Positions 38,081-48,206 of a stretch of DNA of 64,000 bases are shown in pieces. Position numbers and translations under genes: made by a program. This DNA is from Ascidia mentula (lineage: Eukaryota > Chordata > Ascidiacea > Phlebobranchia > Ascidiidae). The notes under the pieces were generated by a model, which ran no database searches, was not told where the DNA came from, and saw only the letters and a program-made list of their open reading frames with translations. Within the stretch, counting starts at the first letter, position 1. Each line of letters starts with the position of its first letter. The DNA lies in contig OX387198.1 in assembly GCA_947561715.1 (NCBI GenBank), positions 5,518,001-5,582,000 on the forward strand, written 5' to 3'.

Positions 38081-39055
38081 GGGGAGACCGGGGATAGCTC
38101 GGACGGTTTTGGGAAAATTGCTCATATTTTTTTTAAATTATGAACCTTATTCTTAAATTTTGTTTTGTTGTAAGTAGTAAAGCATTACTCAAAAAACAAA
38201 AGGTTTTTCGTTCGTTTTAGCTCACTAAAAATGTTTATTCAGCCCATTTTTTAAACAGGTCTCAAATGTCCGAAGTTACCCCGGTACCGGGGTAACATCG
38301 GACGTGACTGGGGATATCTCGGACAGCAAGTTTTAACAGACGTTTTTTTTGTTTATTTAACAAATAACTGAAATCAAACTTGGCGCAATATCAGCATTGG
38401 GGCATTAGCGCATAAAATATTATTCAAGCTTTCAGGAATCGGGGCGTGGCCACTTATCGTTTCGACCCTTCCACACGTTCATGCTTTGGGTAAATCGTGT
38501 ACGTTTAACGGCAGCACGGATATCATAGATTTTAGAGTCAACAAACGATTTTTTATCTTTGGGACTTTTTCTTACTGCCAAAATTCAATCATTTCATCCA
38601 GCCTCTGTTTATTCTCTACTATAACCGATAATTTTTCATAAAACTCAAAAAAATTTGCCTTCTCGCGATTTTTTGCCATGATGTCCGAAGTATCCCCGAC
38701 CACGTGACGACATAGAAATTCTTAAACTATGGCCGTATTTTTAAAGGTTACACAAAATCATCATTGGCCTATCCAAGAATACATATTTGATTATGCAATC
38801 AACCCAAAATTACTGCATTTTGATTAACTGTGACAGATATATAACCTTCCACATACAAATTGAAAAACTTGGTTTCACTGATAAATTGACTTTTTCGATT
38901 ATAACTTTTTAAGCGGACATGATTTAATTCCAAAGTTCCTGTTAATGTTTGATGGAGACATAAATCTTTTGTAAAAGTGTCTTAACAATACCTAATTGTG
39001 ACGTAAAATACCTGGTCCGAGGTATCCCCGTGTCCGAGGTATCCCCGGTCTCCCC
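38081..39055. mobile_element. 975-bp inverted-repeat DNA element with TA target site
   Basis: It starts GGGGAGACCGGGGATAGCTC and ends with GTCCGAGGTATCCCCGGTCTCCCC in inverted form; TA flanks both sides. The terminal motif (GTCCGARGTATCCCCG) recurs inside, near 38270-38330 and 38680-38700. It has no long frame. A Tc1/mariner-superfamily non-autonomous element is the likeliest reading. The many internal copies of the end motif are unusual. Confidence 0.65.
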
Positions 39056-39952
39056 TATTATATTGCTGAATACTGCCCTTCTGGCAAACTTTGTTTTATT
39101 TACGTTTCTCAACGTTTCGGCTGTTATGCAGCAGCCTTCATCAGGATGTAAGAATGTAAGTTTGACATCCTCTTATACCTATCGGACTCGCGTTCCAAAA
39201 TGACCGTTCTCGTGAATTCCACCGCACTCGATTAAATGTTCCAATTGCCGTTTTTCAATGTTCACGATATTGGCAATCTGCTGGTTTATTTCATCCCAAC
39301 CTTTTCAGTCCCAAAAGTTCGCACACGCTAAAAAGCGATCACCTTCTCAACCTGCATGGTTAGGAAAAGCTTTTCTAGCCTCCGTAGGACAGGCTTATGA
39401 ACCGCGTTGGAAACATCATTAGGCCACAAAAGCACCTATATGTCTATGCATCTGTGACAATTTCGAATAAAAGGTCACGCCAAAAGATGTGCAGAATACA
39501 TAGCTGATCAACGAATTAGCCTAATCCTACACTACAGCTTCAACGGAAAAAGCGCATTACAATTAACTTGTCCGTTTGGTCAATTATTTTGAAAACGGCT
39601 TTTTTAATCTTCTACATCACCTAGGATTTTTGACGGGTTTATGAGCAGTTTCATCAATCATAGCTTTTCTGCCGACGGATATTGAAAGTTTCACGCGGTC
39701 TCAGGCGAACAATACACAGCTTGTTGTACTTCTTTTCGAAATGTTGGGATTGCGACCTTATTTATAGAGCCTGGCGAAGCCCCTTTCGCCCCTCCCCAAA
39801 ATATACAAATTTGCGTTTATTCAAAGGTACAATTTGAGGATTACGCAGGCTATTATTAAAATTTTTTGCCGTTAAGCACACCCAATTGGCGAGGCGATGT
39901 TTTATTTGGGAACTTTTTACGTCGATTTGCACAAAAATATTTGGTCCCCACC

Positions 39953-40294
39953 ATAGGCGTCGATTTAGGGGTGACATGTCACCCCTCACAAACAAACAGG
40001 GGTGACAACGTGTGTATTGTCACCCCTGGATTTCGTTTAAATTAAAAATTATTGTCAGAAAAACCACATACATTATACTGTGCATTAAGCTAGTTTCAAT
40101 CGCCCTATATTATCATTGCCACAATCAGAACAAACACAAGTGTATCGTGGATTGTTACACACAATAGTGACACGAAACGAAATATTCGTTGTTTGCCGAT
40201 GTTTAGAGCGATACGACTGACGAAATGTTTTTTGCGTGTTTCTAAAACCTGGAAAAGTCACCCTTTTACAAAACGTTAAAAAATCGACGCCTAT
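39953..40294. mobile_element. 342-bp MITE with 10-bp target duplication
   Basis: The termini are ATAGGCGTCGATTT and its inverse AAATCGACGCCTAT. The 10-bp GGTCCCCACC repeats exactly at 39943-39952 and 40295-40304. Subterminal GGGTGAC/GTCACCC pairs add to the palindrome. Nine-to-eleven-bp duplications suggest a Mutator-like family, but a hAT with an 8-bp duplication plus a chance extension is possible. Confidence 0.65.
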
Positions 40295-40380
40295 GGTCCC
40301 CACCAAATGTATGGCTATGTCGCTTGGTTCGCCCATTACCAATTCTTGCTATGCTTTACACAGATCTGAACGATCTAAAC

Positions 40381-40599
40381 CAGTGTTTCTTAACCTTTTT
40401 TGGATCACGAACCCCTAAAACATTCTTTGAAAAACTATGGACCCCTTTGCAAGAAACACATTGCAAATGTCGAAAAATTAAAATTCGTTGACAGCGAAAC
40501 CTTATGGACAGAGGAAAACACGTGGATTTTCGGAATAATTTTATTTCGTTTCATGGACCCCTTAATGCATCTTCATGGACCCCAGGTTAAGAACCCCTG
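40381..40599. mobile_element. 219-bp hAT MITE with 8-bp target duplication
   Basis: It starts CAGTGTTTCTTAACC and ends GGTTAAGAACCCCTG, imperfect inverted repeats of hAT type. ATCTAAAC is duplicated exactly at 40373-40380 and 40600-40607. It lies just downstream of the zinc-ribbon gene's stop. No coding capacity. Confidence 0.85.
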
Positions 40600-40730
40600 A
40601 TCTAAACGAAATTTGGCCTGTCTAGTTCAAAATGAGGCTAAATGATTTTTCATCCGATGTAGTTTTTTGTAAACAAGTATGCTTGAAATATTTTTGTTTT
40701 TTCTGCTCATAAAAACTTGTAAGTTGTGTT

Positions 40731-43700
40731 TCAAAAAATGTTCCGCAGTTGTTTTTTCTTTTGCGCAGCACTTTTAAATTTGTTTTTTCCAGGCAATACT
40801 TCAACAATTCGTCCATCTTTAAAAGCAAGGTGGTATACTGCACCATGTCTTTGACTCTTTGGATAAAATTGAAAGTACCGTTCTTTGGCTTTATTCAGTA
40901 TGGATTGAACACACTCTTTTCTTCCAACATTAATTATAATGGATTGACCCCGAACTGGCTTCAACTTAAAATCTTTCCCTCCATATTCAAGCATGCCTAT
41001 GTTAACACACACTTCCTCATTTTCATCCTTTTTCGACACTCTTTGCTTCCATTGTGAGCCTTTCATTGCTTTAAATTCACTAAATGGCAAAATTTCTGTT
41101 GCACTTTTGCGTTTCATGGATGATGCACCTGTAGATTTTACATGTATTATTAAACTTTTGTTTTGCAAAGTTAACCAAAGTTGTTCAGCTACAGGTTGTT
41201 TGGCATACTAACCATTTATACTGGAATTAACATTTTCAATCACAGAACCCTCATTTTCAGATTTAGACAAAGTAGGATGATTGCTGCCATGGGCTTTCTC
41301 TGCAACCATAGTATACTCTTATGGTAGTGCAACGGCTCCTCTTTTCTTTGTTTGTTTTATTGTCTGTGGGAAACTCCGTCACGCATGATTTCCAGGAGAT
41401 CAAATGCGACTTTTTGCATACGAAGAGATAGGAAACTTACATATAAATTCAAATTACTAAAAACGTGGGTAGAGTTTCGAGCTGAATTTTTAGTATGTTA
41501 ATGTTTGCACTACATTACTTGCAAACAGTTGAAAATCTCTTTCTTAAATGTTAAGAACGAGAAATTTGGAGAGGTTTTTGCCACAAAGTTTGGAAAATTG
41601 CAAGTGGTTTAAAATATTATACGTCTGGTTGCAACTGATATAGAAACTGAATTACCTCACTGTGTGCATAACTGTATGTTATTACGTATGGTGTGGTATG
41701 ACGTAATTCTGACGTCATACGATCAATCTGAGTGAAGCGCATGGCAAATGGTCGCATGCTGGGTTGGCCAAAAATTTTGTTCGTGTGCTGTATGTCTTTT
41801 TCAGCCCTTAAAAAATAGTAGCATGGTGAACATAATAGTGGTTTTGTGCTAGGTTCTGATCTTTAGGCTGCTAAGTTACTGGCGGGCCATGTTTCTGTGT
41901 GTTTTAGGGCTTATTTATAATTTCATTAAACAAGAACAGTATCTGCCACCCTGAGGAAACTAGCTAATTGGCAGGTGAATACAAGTTATGTTTTAATGCC
42001 AGAAAAACAGACTATTAAAAAAAATAGAAAACAACATGCATTTGTATTTATTAATTTTTTTTTTTCTTTGGCATCGGTTCATGGGAAACCTGAACCCAAT
42101 CATTTTTCTTCCCAAAAGTTGTGTTTCCCCCTTTAACCTTTTTTATTGCCTTTCTTACAGAAATATGGCCAATCCCATAGGATGCTTGAAAGACATTTGG
42201 ATTTTGAGCCCTGTATCCATGAGATCTCTGTGTCAAGGTAATATGTTTTGGTCATAAGACTTTACATAAATAAAGTATGCTCACTATGTTTCCAAAAAAA
42301 GCTTCCAATACATCTTGGCTGTATGTTTTAAAGCTTACATTGTGCCCTTTTTGGAGCAGTCTTTCTGCTAACGCAACGAAATTTTTGGTTGTGAAAAAAA
42401 CTCCTTCAAATGTTGGCTGTGCCATAATCCTTTTTGTTTCATTTGTTCTGAGAACTTCATTCTACATAATGTGTTTGAATTTTAAAGTTGCATGTAATTT
42501 TTTTCAAATATGCTCTTCCATACTCTCCATTCTTGCATGTATGTTAGGAATGTGGTGTTTAGCCAAGAAAGCCTTTCATCGGATCTACTTTTTATTTCAT
42601 TAACACCCCCACAGTTTATAATTTCGAACCATCTATAAAAAGAGTTGCAAGTTTAAAGCTAATATATAATTTGTTTGCTTAGACAACGGACTTGGCGAAC
42701 AAAAGCACAAACTCTGAAGTTCCTTCAGTTGAGGAGTTTAAAGATAAATTTTGGCCCACTTCCCAACTAAGTGTGTCTCTTGCAAGACCAACCTTCATCT
42801 AAAAGAAGTTAGTGATGTTTTGTGTGAACCGTAACAATATTACAACTGACTTTGCTGTATGGAGTTAAAAAAATATGACTTGCTGTTAGTCTGCACTTTC
42901 TCAACAGCAGTGTTTTTTGCTCTTCATTAAACAGATTGACAACATGTGTCCATAGAATGTCTTTTCCACCCTTGTGCATAAACCGTACTCCACCTGGTTT
43001 TGATGAAGCAAGTGAATTTCTAGTAGTCTGTAAGTTAGAAAGTCACTGATCAATTTATGTATGAACCAAAAGAAATTTAAAAAACACACCTTTAGCAAGT
43101 GTGATGGATCAGAGCATAAAAATATTGGCTCATCTGGCGAGTAGGGATTATTTGCCACATATGGTTCATCATAATGAAAAGGGCTTTTTGATAAAATTTT
43201 GAACAATTTTCTGTTGGTTGCACAGCCATCACAGATTATCGCATGAATATGAAAATTCCTTGATTCACATTCCCAAAGCAAGTTCCAAAACATCACTGCA
43301 AGATTTTCTGGTTTTGTGCTGGCAGTTGGAAACCATGCCAATGGTATTGATATTTCATGTTTGTGCGATCTAACATAGAAAACTAAAACCAAAAGTTTTG
43401 TGATATATGTATTTTGTATGAGCTTAGTCTTTTTTTTAATTACCAAGCAAATGTGTAGCAATTATTGGTGTACTTTGAATAATATTTGAACTGTAATCAA
43501 CAAATCCAATTATTTTTCCATTTTGTATGACCAAGTTTTCCCGAACTAAAAAAAGTTACACAGTTTTTTGCTTTAAAGTGGGTTGCATAAACACCCACTT
43601 TTCATTTCATCTAGTGTCATGTAACCATCCAAGCTATCTTTGCCCTTCATTACTCTTACAATTTCTTGTATTGCCAGATCGTTCAGTCCAGGCTGACATG

Positions 43701-46700
43701 GAAAATTGTTTCTGTTGAAGCAGAACAGTTTTAATATGTTTGCAAAATATATCTTAATCAACCTGTAGTTTGCAATTGTCCGTTTAGATGGAATAGCAAG
43801 GATACCACTGCTCCTTACATGTTCATAGGCTGAAGGTGAGCGTGAAAACAATTCAATAGCCCATCTAATTACATCAGGATGATATCTAAAATTGCATTGC
43901 TTTGGTATTTGACTAATTTACTGCATCAACCTACCTTCTTGAGTTTATCATTTCATTTGAGTTACGAATTTGCTCCTTGATAAATAATTTTTGCCATGGG
44001 TTAAGGTCATCCTTATTTTCTCTGAATATTGTCTTTTAACAAAATGTTTTTTTTGCTTATGTGTTATTTGAAATGGGTGTGCTAACATTCTTGATCTCAC
44101 CTGTAGTGTAGCATGCACATTGTCGTTCACAGTAACATCTTCATCATCTTCATCAGCATTGTGAATTGGGAAATCGCATAATTTGCTTAACTGTTCTACT
44201 GTTAAAACAAAATGTAATAAGCATTTATAGAACAAAGTGGTGATAATTTATACCTTGCTGAATGTTTCTTTGTTTTTTAGAATATGTTGAGCATGCATTA
44301 CACTGCATACTCTTTCCAACTACAAAAAAATTCTGTTTATTATGGAGAAGGTGTAGAGAAAGCAATTTCTTACCAACTTGACATGCTTTTGACCTCCATG
44401 TAGTTGTAATCGTCATTTGTTTATGTTGTGTGTATACAACAGGATGAGGTAAAACATCCCCCGCACTATCACAAACAACACCTTGGCATACCAGCAAGGT
44501 TTCCAAATTTTCTGTAAACGATTTGTTTCTTTTTATAGATTGAAGTTCAGAAATTATATTGCTAAGATTTTCAAACCAAGAAAGCTAAACATGGTGACAA
44601 GTTTGATGTTCCCAAACCAAAAATTATCAATGTTGGTGATCAATCCATAAACGTGGAACTGGACCACTTCCAATTCATCACTAAAAACAACCCTGCAGAA
44701 GAAAGGTAACCATTCTAGAGCTTAGAGTCTAAACTTAAGACTGCAGTCTTTGTCTTTTATTCATACTTAAACTTTGGAACAGTTACATTGTGTTCCAATA
44801 GAATGGCATTGAATCCGTCTTTAGAATAATAAAAAGACCACTTATCTGAAAACATTTAATTTTCGTGCATATGTGAATACATACGTGACGCAAAACTCAT
44901 ACCCCTCATGTTTTTATTGAGCTGTTTAGCAGACACCTCCAGATCAAATAAAGTTCTGTGACGGATTATTTCTTTTGTTTTTCTGATTTGGGGGTCATGC
45001 CGTGGCACTTTAAGATGCAATTGAGATTTAGGCAAGTTTTTACATGGCTTTGCTCCTAATTTAAGTGTCTTTCCTCCTTTTCCATCAACAATATCTTTCA
45101 TATCAAAATGTATTTCACATATAGCAGCTCTGATTAAAAATCTTGGTTTAAATGCTGTGATAATGTATTGGATTAAACTTGCCTTTCTTTATGTAGGAGG
45201 CTTTTGATGTTGTCACCAGCTGAATGATCCCTAGCTGAGAGCAAAAAATTTGATAAAGTTCTGCGGTGTTCTTTTTCTGTTTCTGTTCGTGCAAGGTCGG
45301 GTCTGCGCACGGTAAACAGCGACCTTTTCCCACCAGTTTTTCTACTCCAATAACAGTTTGGTACAGAGCAGTTTGTTGCCATTTTGATGATACTTTTATT
45401 GCTGAAAATAAGAAAAACAAAAACTTCATGCAATGGTACTTTTAAACAGGAATTAATTTAAAAAAAAACGTGCATACATGTAACTTTTTGTGGTTAAAGA
45501 TTTTTTAACTCCGTTCTTAAACTCTTTGTTGCTCGGGAACAATGTTGCTTTAACTTGAAAAATATTCGTTTTGCATACGTGTATGATAAAACACGAACGA
45601 ATAAGTCGACAATGTATTCAAACACTTCATGTACTGTTTCTTCGTCTATTTCAAATTCACACTCACGTGCAAGTATAGACACATACTGCAAGTAATTAGG
45701 TTTTTTAATAACCTCATTGACGACCGCAACGAAGTTTACCGAATTAGGTGTTTTAAAGCTTTCCCGAGATGTGCGCAAATAAACAGTCTGCAAAAATTGC
45801 AAAAAAACCTCTGAAGGATATTTTAGATGGCCAAGTTTCTTTTCCATTACCAAAATTAACGATCCGTGGGGTGTATGACTACTAATTGCATTTATAAGTT
45901 TTTCACAATTACGAAATTTTTTTGAAGCCTTGTAAATTACATATCCTCCCAAGTATTCTAAAGTTTCGTTTTCTGCTACTCCTATCATGGCTGTTTGTTG
46001 TTCGTCCTTTGAATCTGTATCATTATAGTTTATCAGTGTTGTTATAAGGTGTAGTAGAATTTTTGGGGCTTCTTTCGAGTTACTGATACCTTTGAGGTAC
46101 AAATGTGCATTGCAACACTCAATGGCATATTCTTTCAACAGGTGTGTTTTGTCTGCCGTAAAAGAGTAATCAGAGATCCACTTTCCAACTATTTCTTTTC
46201 CTTTTTCCGTAAGGGCAAATGACCCAACTTCCGCCCACAGTTCATCGGGTATGAATACATGTTTGCGTTGACTGCGGCTGTGTTTGCTTGCTTTATCGAT
46301 TTCGCTTTCATTCAATAAAAGAACCGTTAATATGTCGCCAGGGAGAAGTTCCCAATTTTCCATTCTCTTGTTTTTTACTGACGAGACGAGATCCCCATAT
46401 ATAACTATTTTGAGTAAGTCTACTACAGAAGTAATTTACAGCTGTTTGGCGCGCTTTTGTTGATGGTGGCAATAAGTCAACCGTATCAGAAATTTCGTCA
46501 AAGATACAAAAATACACAAATTTCACTTTGTTTATTTGCTTTTTAAAACCAATTGGCCACGCGCACACATACACAAAGTTGCCCGATGTTCGAAGTCAAA
46601 CGTATAGAAACCACCCACAGCTTTTTCTCCAGTAAAGACTGCTTCTTGGCTTGATGTCCTGTTCATTTTAAACATAACACAAGTCAATTGGGTGACAAAA

Positions 46701-47662
46701 CATGTTTGTACACAACAGGCTTTAAATTTTAGGATACTCCTATGTACCTACAAGTTTCCTATCTACATTATACAGGTTTTGTAAGTACCATCCATTAATA
46801 TAGTATGTAACAAAGATTATTGGTTAAATTATACAACTTATGCATTGGTAAAAACATCAATTAACCTGTAGCACCTTATAGTTGTTATAAATTGTAGTGA
46901 AGTATCTAACAATATATGACAAATAGATCCCAAACACCTTAATACAGTACTAGTATAGCAAGTAATATGGTATATCAGTACTGTATACAGAAAAAATAAT
47001 GGCTCAAATTGAATTGGGTGCATTTTGAAAGTGAAGACAATTTTGACAGCAATGATGTAATGTGAAGAATGACGTCATGATCACGTCACAATGCTCATTA
47101 CATCATCACAGTCATGGCATGACCTCAATAACACAAAATGATACATAAGGATGAATACTTACACCTTTAATTTCATCTGCATAGGATGTTCAAAAATCGA
47201 CCGAATAAGCAGTCATGATAGTTCGGTAAAGGCACAAAAATATTTGTTGCTTTTTGACTGTTTGCAAGCAACGTAGTACAAACATTAACATACTAAAAAT
47301 TCAGCTCGAAACTCTACCCACGTTTTAAGTAATTCCAATTTATTTGCGAGTTTCCTATCTCTTCGTATGCAAAAAGTCGCATTTGATCTCCTGGAAATCA
47401 TGCGTGACGGAGACAATGGTTGCACTACCATAAGAGTATACTATGCTGCAACACAGAATCAATCTAATTATACTTGCACAATATTATTTTACTGGCATAT
47501 ATGTCTGTCTGATATATTAACATTTACAAGAATGTTACCTCAAAACAACAGATTGACAAGGCTGATAAACGACAATTAAAGAATAAACCACTTACCGCGT
47601 CCGCAATGTGCACAATACAAGTGTTCTTGAAAAAGTAGCCTTCCACAATTTGTGCAGTACAT
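40731..47662 (-). CDS. Small zinc-ribbon protein gene, split by a P-element insertion
   Basis: Exon 1 (47662-47596) codes MYCTNCGRLL...YCAHCGR, a CxxC-CxxC zinc ribbon at the extreme N-terminus. Exon 2 is 41299-41213, exon 3 is 41128-40731; the join is in frame for 183 residues. Exon 3 holds VNIGMLEYGGKDFKLKPVRG and later KERYFQFYP and GRIVEVLPGK. This resembles an unnamed domain I recall from G2/M-phase HECT-like and transposon-associated animal proteins (an NIGL...RGK...LLYPDG...PG pattern), followed by a Lys-rich end. Function unknown. Further 3' exons are possible. Intron 1 was originally about 150 bp and now contains the 6.1-kb P element, which ends exactly at the exon 2 acceptor. The zinc ribbon and splice signals look sound, so the gene may still be spliced. 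Confidence 0.65.
41307..41528 (+). repeat. P element left terminal inverted repeat
   Basis: 222 bp, inverse of 47258-47445. The outer 28 bp are identical. The inner part differs at scattered positions (roughly 93-95% identity by eye). This copy carries about 34 extra bases (T-rich, near 41335-41370) absent from the right end. Confidence 0.9.
42051..45382 (-). CDS. P-element transposase (THAP9-like), about 15 exons
   Basis: A cut-and-paste transposase with a THAP zinc finger. Exons: 45382-45183 (MATNCSVPNC), 45129 to about 44880 (ICEIHFD completes the C2CH finger), 44584-44374, 44319-44254, 44198-44101, 44032-43935, 43885-43763 (AIPSKRTIANY), 43711-43599 (LDEMK), 43545-43444 (GKIIGFVDYSS), 43382-43090 (IICDGCATNRKLF, SDPSHLLK), 43027-42851 (GGVRFMHKGGKDI), 42798-42692 (MKVGLARDTL), 42632-42524, 42461-42285 (TYSQDVLEAFFGNI) and 42227-42051. 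These cover the THAP domain, the RNase H-like fold (with DEM and the D of CDG as candidate catalytic residues), the GTP-binding insertion region and the SQD..E.FF-G-R motif, in canonical order. The first intron needs a GC donor. The join from the second to the third exon is unresolved. It ends in PMPKKKKN without the usual C-terminal LEYIAGY-type domain; that type of domain appears in the separate frame upstream. Confidence 0.82.
45494..46363 (-). CDS. Second P-element protein: transposase C-terminal-like domain as its own gene
   Basis: The 289-residue frame lies upstream of, and in the same direction as, the THAP transposase inside the same terminal repeats. It contains ETLEYLGGYVIYKASKKF, which resembles the LEYIAGYV-RK motif at the C-terminus of THAP9/P-type and related transposases. 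Its end, VDLFVRVLSYTYAKRIFFK, resembles their C-terminal helices. It has no zinc finger or catalytic motif. Stop 45494 is 111 bases upstream of the transposase ATG. An additional 5' exon may exist (a frame starting MNRTSSQEAVFTG near 46666). It could act in trans with the transposase or be spliced to it; neither can be decided from sequence. Confidence 0.6.
   Translation of the reverse strand: MENWELLPGDILTVLLLNESEIDKASKHSRSQRKHVFIPDELWAEVGSFALTEKGKEIVGKWISDYSFTADKTHLLKEYAIECCNAHLYLKGISNSKEAPKILLHLITTLINYNDTDSKDEQQTAMIGVAENETLEYLGGYVIYKASKKFRNCEKLINAISSHTPHGSLILVMEKKLGHLKYPSEVFLQFLQTVYLRTSRESFKTPNSVNFVAVVNEVIKKPNYLQYVSILARECEFEIDEETVHEVFEYIVDLFVRVLSYTYAKRIFFKLKQHCSRATKSLRTELKNL
47258..47445 (-). 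repeat. P element right terminal inverted repeat
   Basis: 188 bp, inverse of 41307-41528. It ends GAGTATACTATG and is followed directly by the CTGCAAC target duplication. Confidence 0.9.
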
Positions 47663-47800
47663 GATTACAAATAGGGATAAAACACTCAAACTATTTTTCT
47701 ATTTGAACTTAAATGCACAGACTGTAGCATATAGATGTACGTGAAAACTTGAAACAACTAGACTTCCCGCCAGGCATTTCTAATAAAAACTAACAACATA

Positions 47801-48206
47801 TTTCGCGCGAAGAAAATATACATCGCACAGCGCAAATATATTTCGCGCAGTGAAAATATATTTCGCGAAGTGAAAATATATTTCGCGCGGTGTAAATATA
47901 TTTCGCGCGATGTAAATATATTTCGCGCGGTGAAAAAATATTTCGCGCAGTGAAAATATATTTCGCGATCTCGAAATATATTTCGCGCAGTGAAAATATA
48001 TTTCGCGAAGTGAAAATATATTTCGCGAAGTGAAAATATATTTCGCGCGATGTAAATATATTTCGCGCGGTGAAAAAATATTTCGCGCAGTGCAAATATA
48101 TTTCGCGATCTCGAAATATATTTTGCGCGGTGAAAATATATTTCGCGCGATGTAAATATATTTCGCGCAGTGAAAATATATTTCGCGATTCGTTAATATT
48201 TCGCGG
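47801..48206. repeat. 20-bp minisatellite, about 20 copies, unit TTTCGCGCAGTGAAAATATA
   Basis: The array runs in strict 20-base register, with variants after TTTCGCG (CAGTGA, AAGTGA, CGGTGT, CGATGT, ATCTCG). A 7-unit higher-order period is visible: 47841-47980 and 47981-48120 repeat the same variant order with one changed unit. Nearly every unit has TTTCGCG, the core of E2F sites (TTTSSCGC), next to an AT-rich ATATA. Because 20 is not a multiple of 3 and the unit lacks stops, long spurious frames appear on the minus strand; I do not regard them as genes. It sits about 140 bases upstream of the zinc-ribbon ATG (minus) and 450 bases upstream of ARL6IP1 (plus). Confidence 0.95.

Larger units (their letters stand above)
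41307..47445 (-). mobile_element. Complete P-type DNA transposon, 6139 bp
   Basis: The ends are CATAGTATACTCTTATGGTA and its exact inverse. CTGCAAC is duplicated on both sides (41300-41306, 47446-47452). A 7-bp duplication is close to the 8 bp usual for P elements, which also begin with CA. Inside are a THAP transposase gene (42051-45382) and a second frame (45494-46363), both minus strand. All transposase exons found are open, so the element looks whole. P-like elements are known from urochordates. Confidence 0.88.

Noticed and set aside
39100-39170. Sequence reading GTTTCGGCTGTTATGCAGCAGCCTTCATCAGG in short pieces, like ends of some retroelements; a similar hint near 23.55 kb
   Set aside because: Only a terminus-like phrase; no coding remnant or boundaries could be found, so no element is called.
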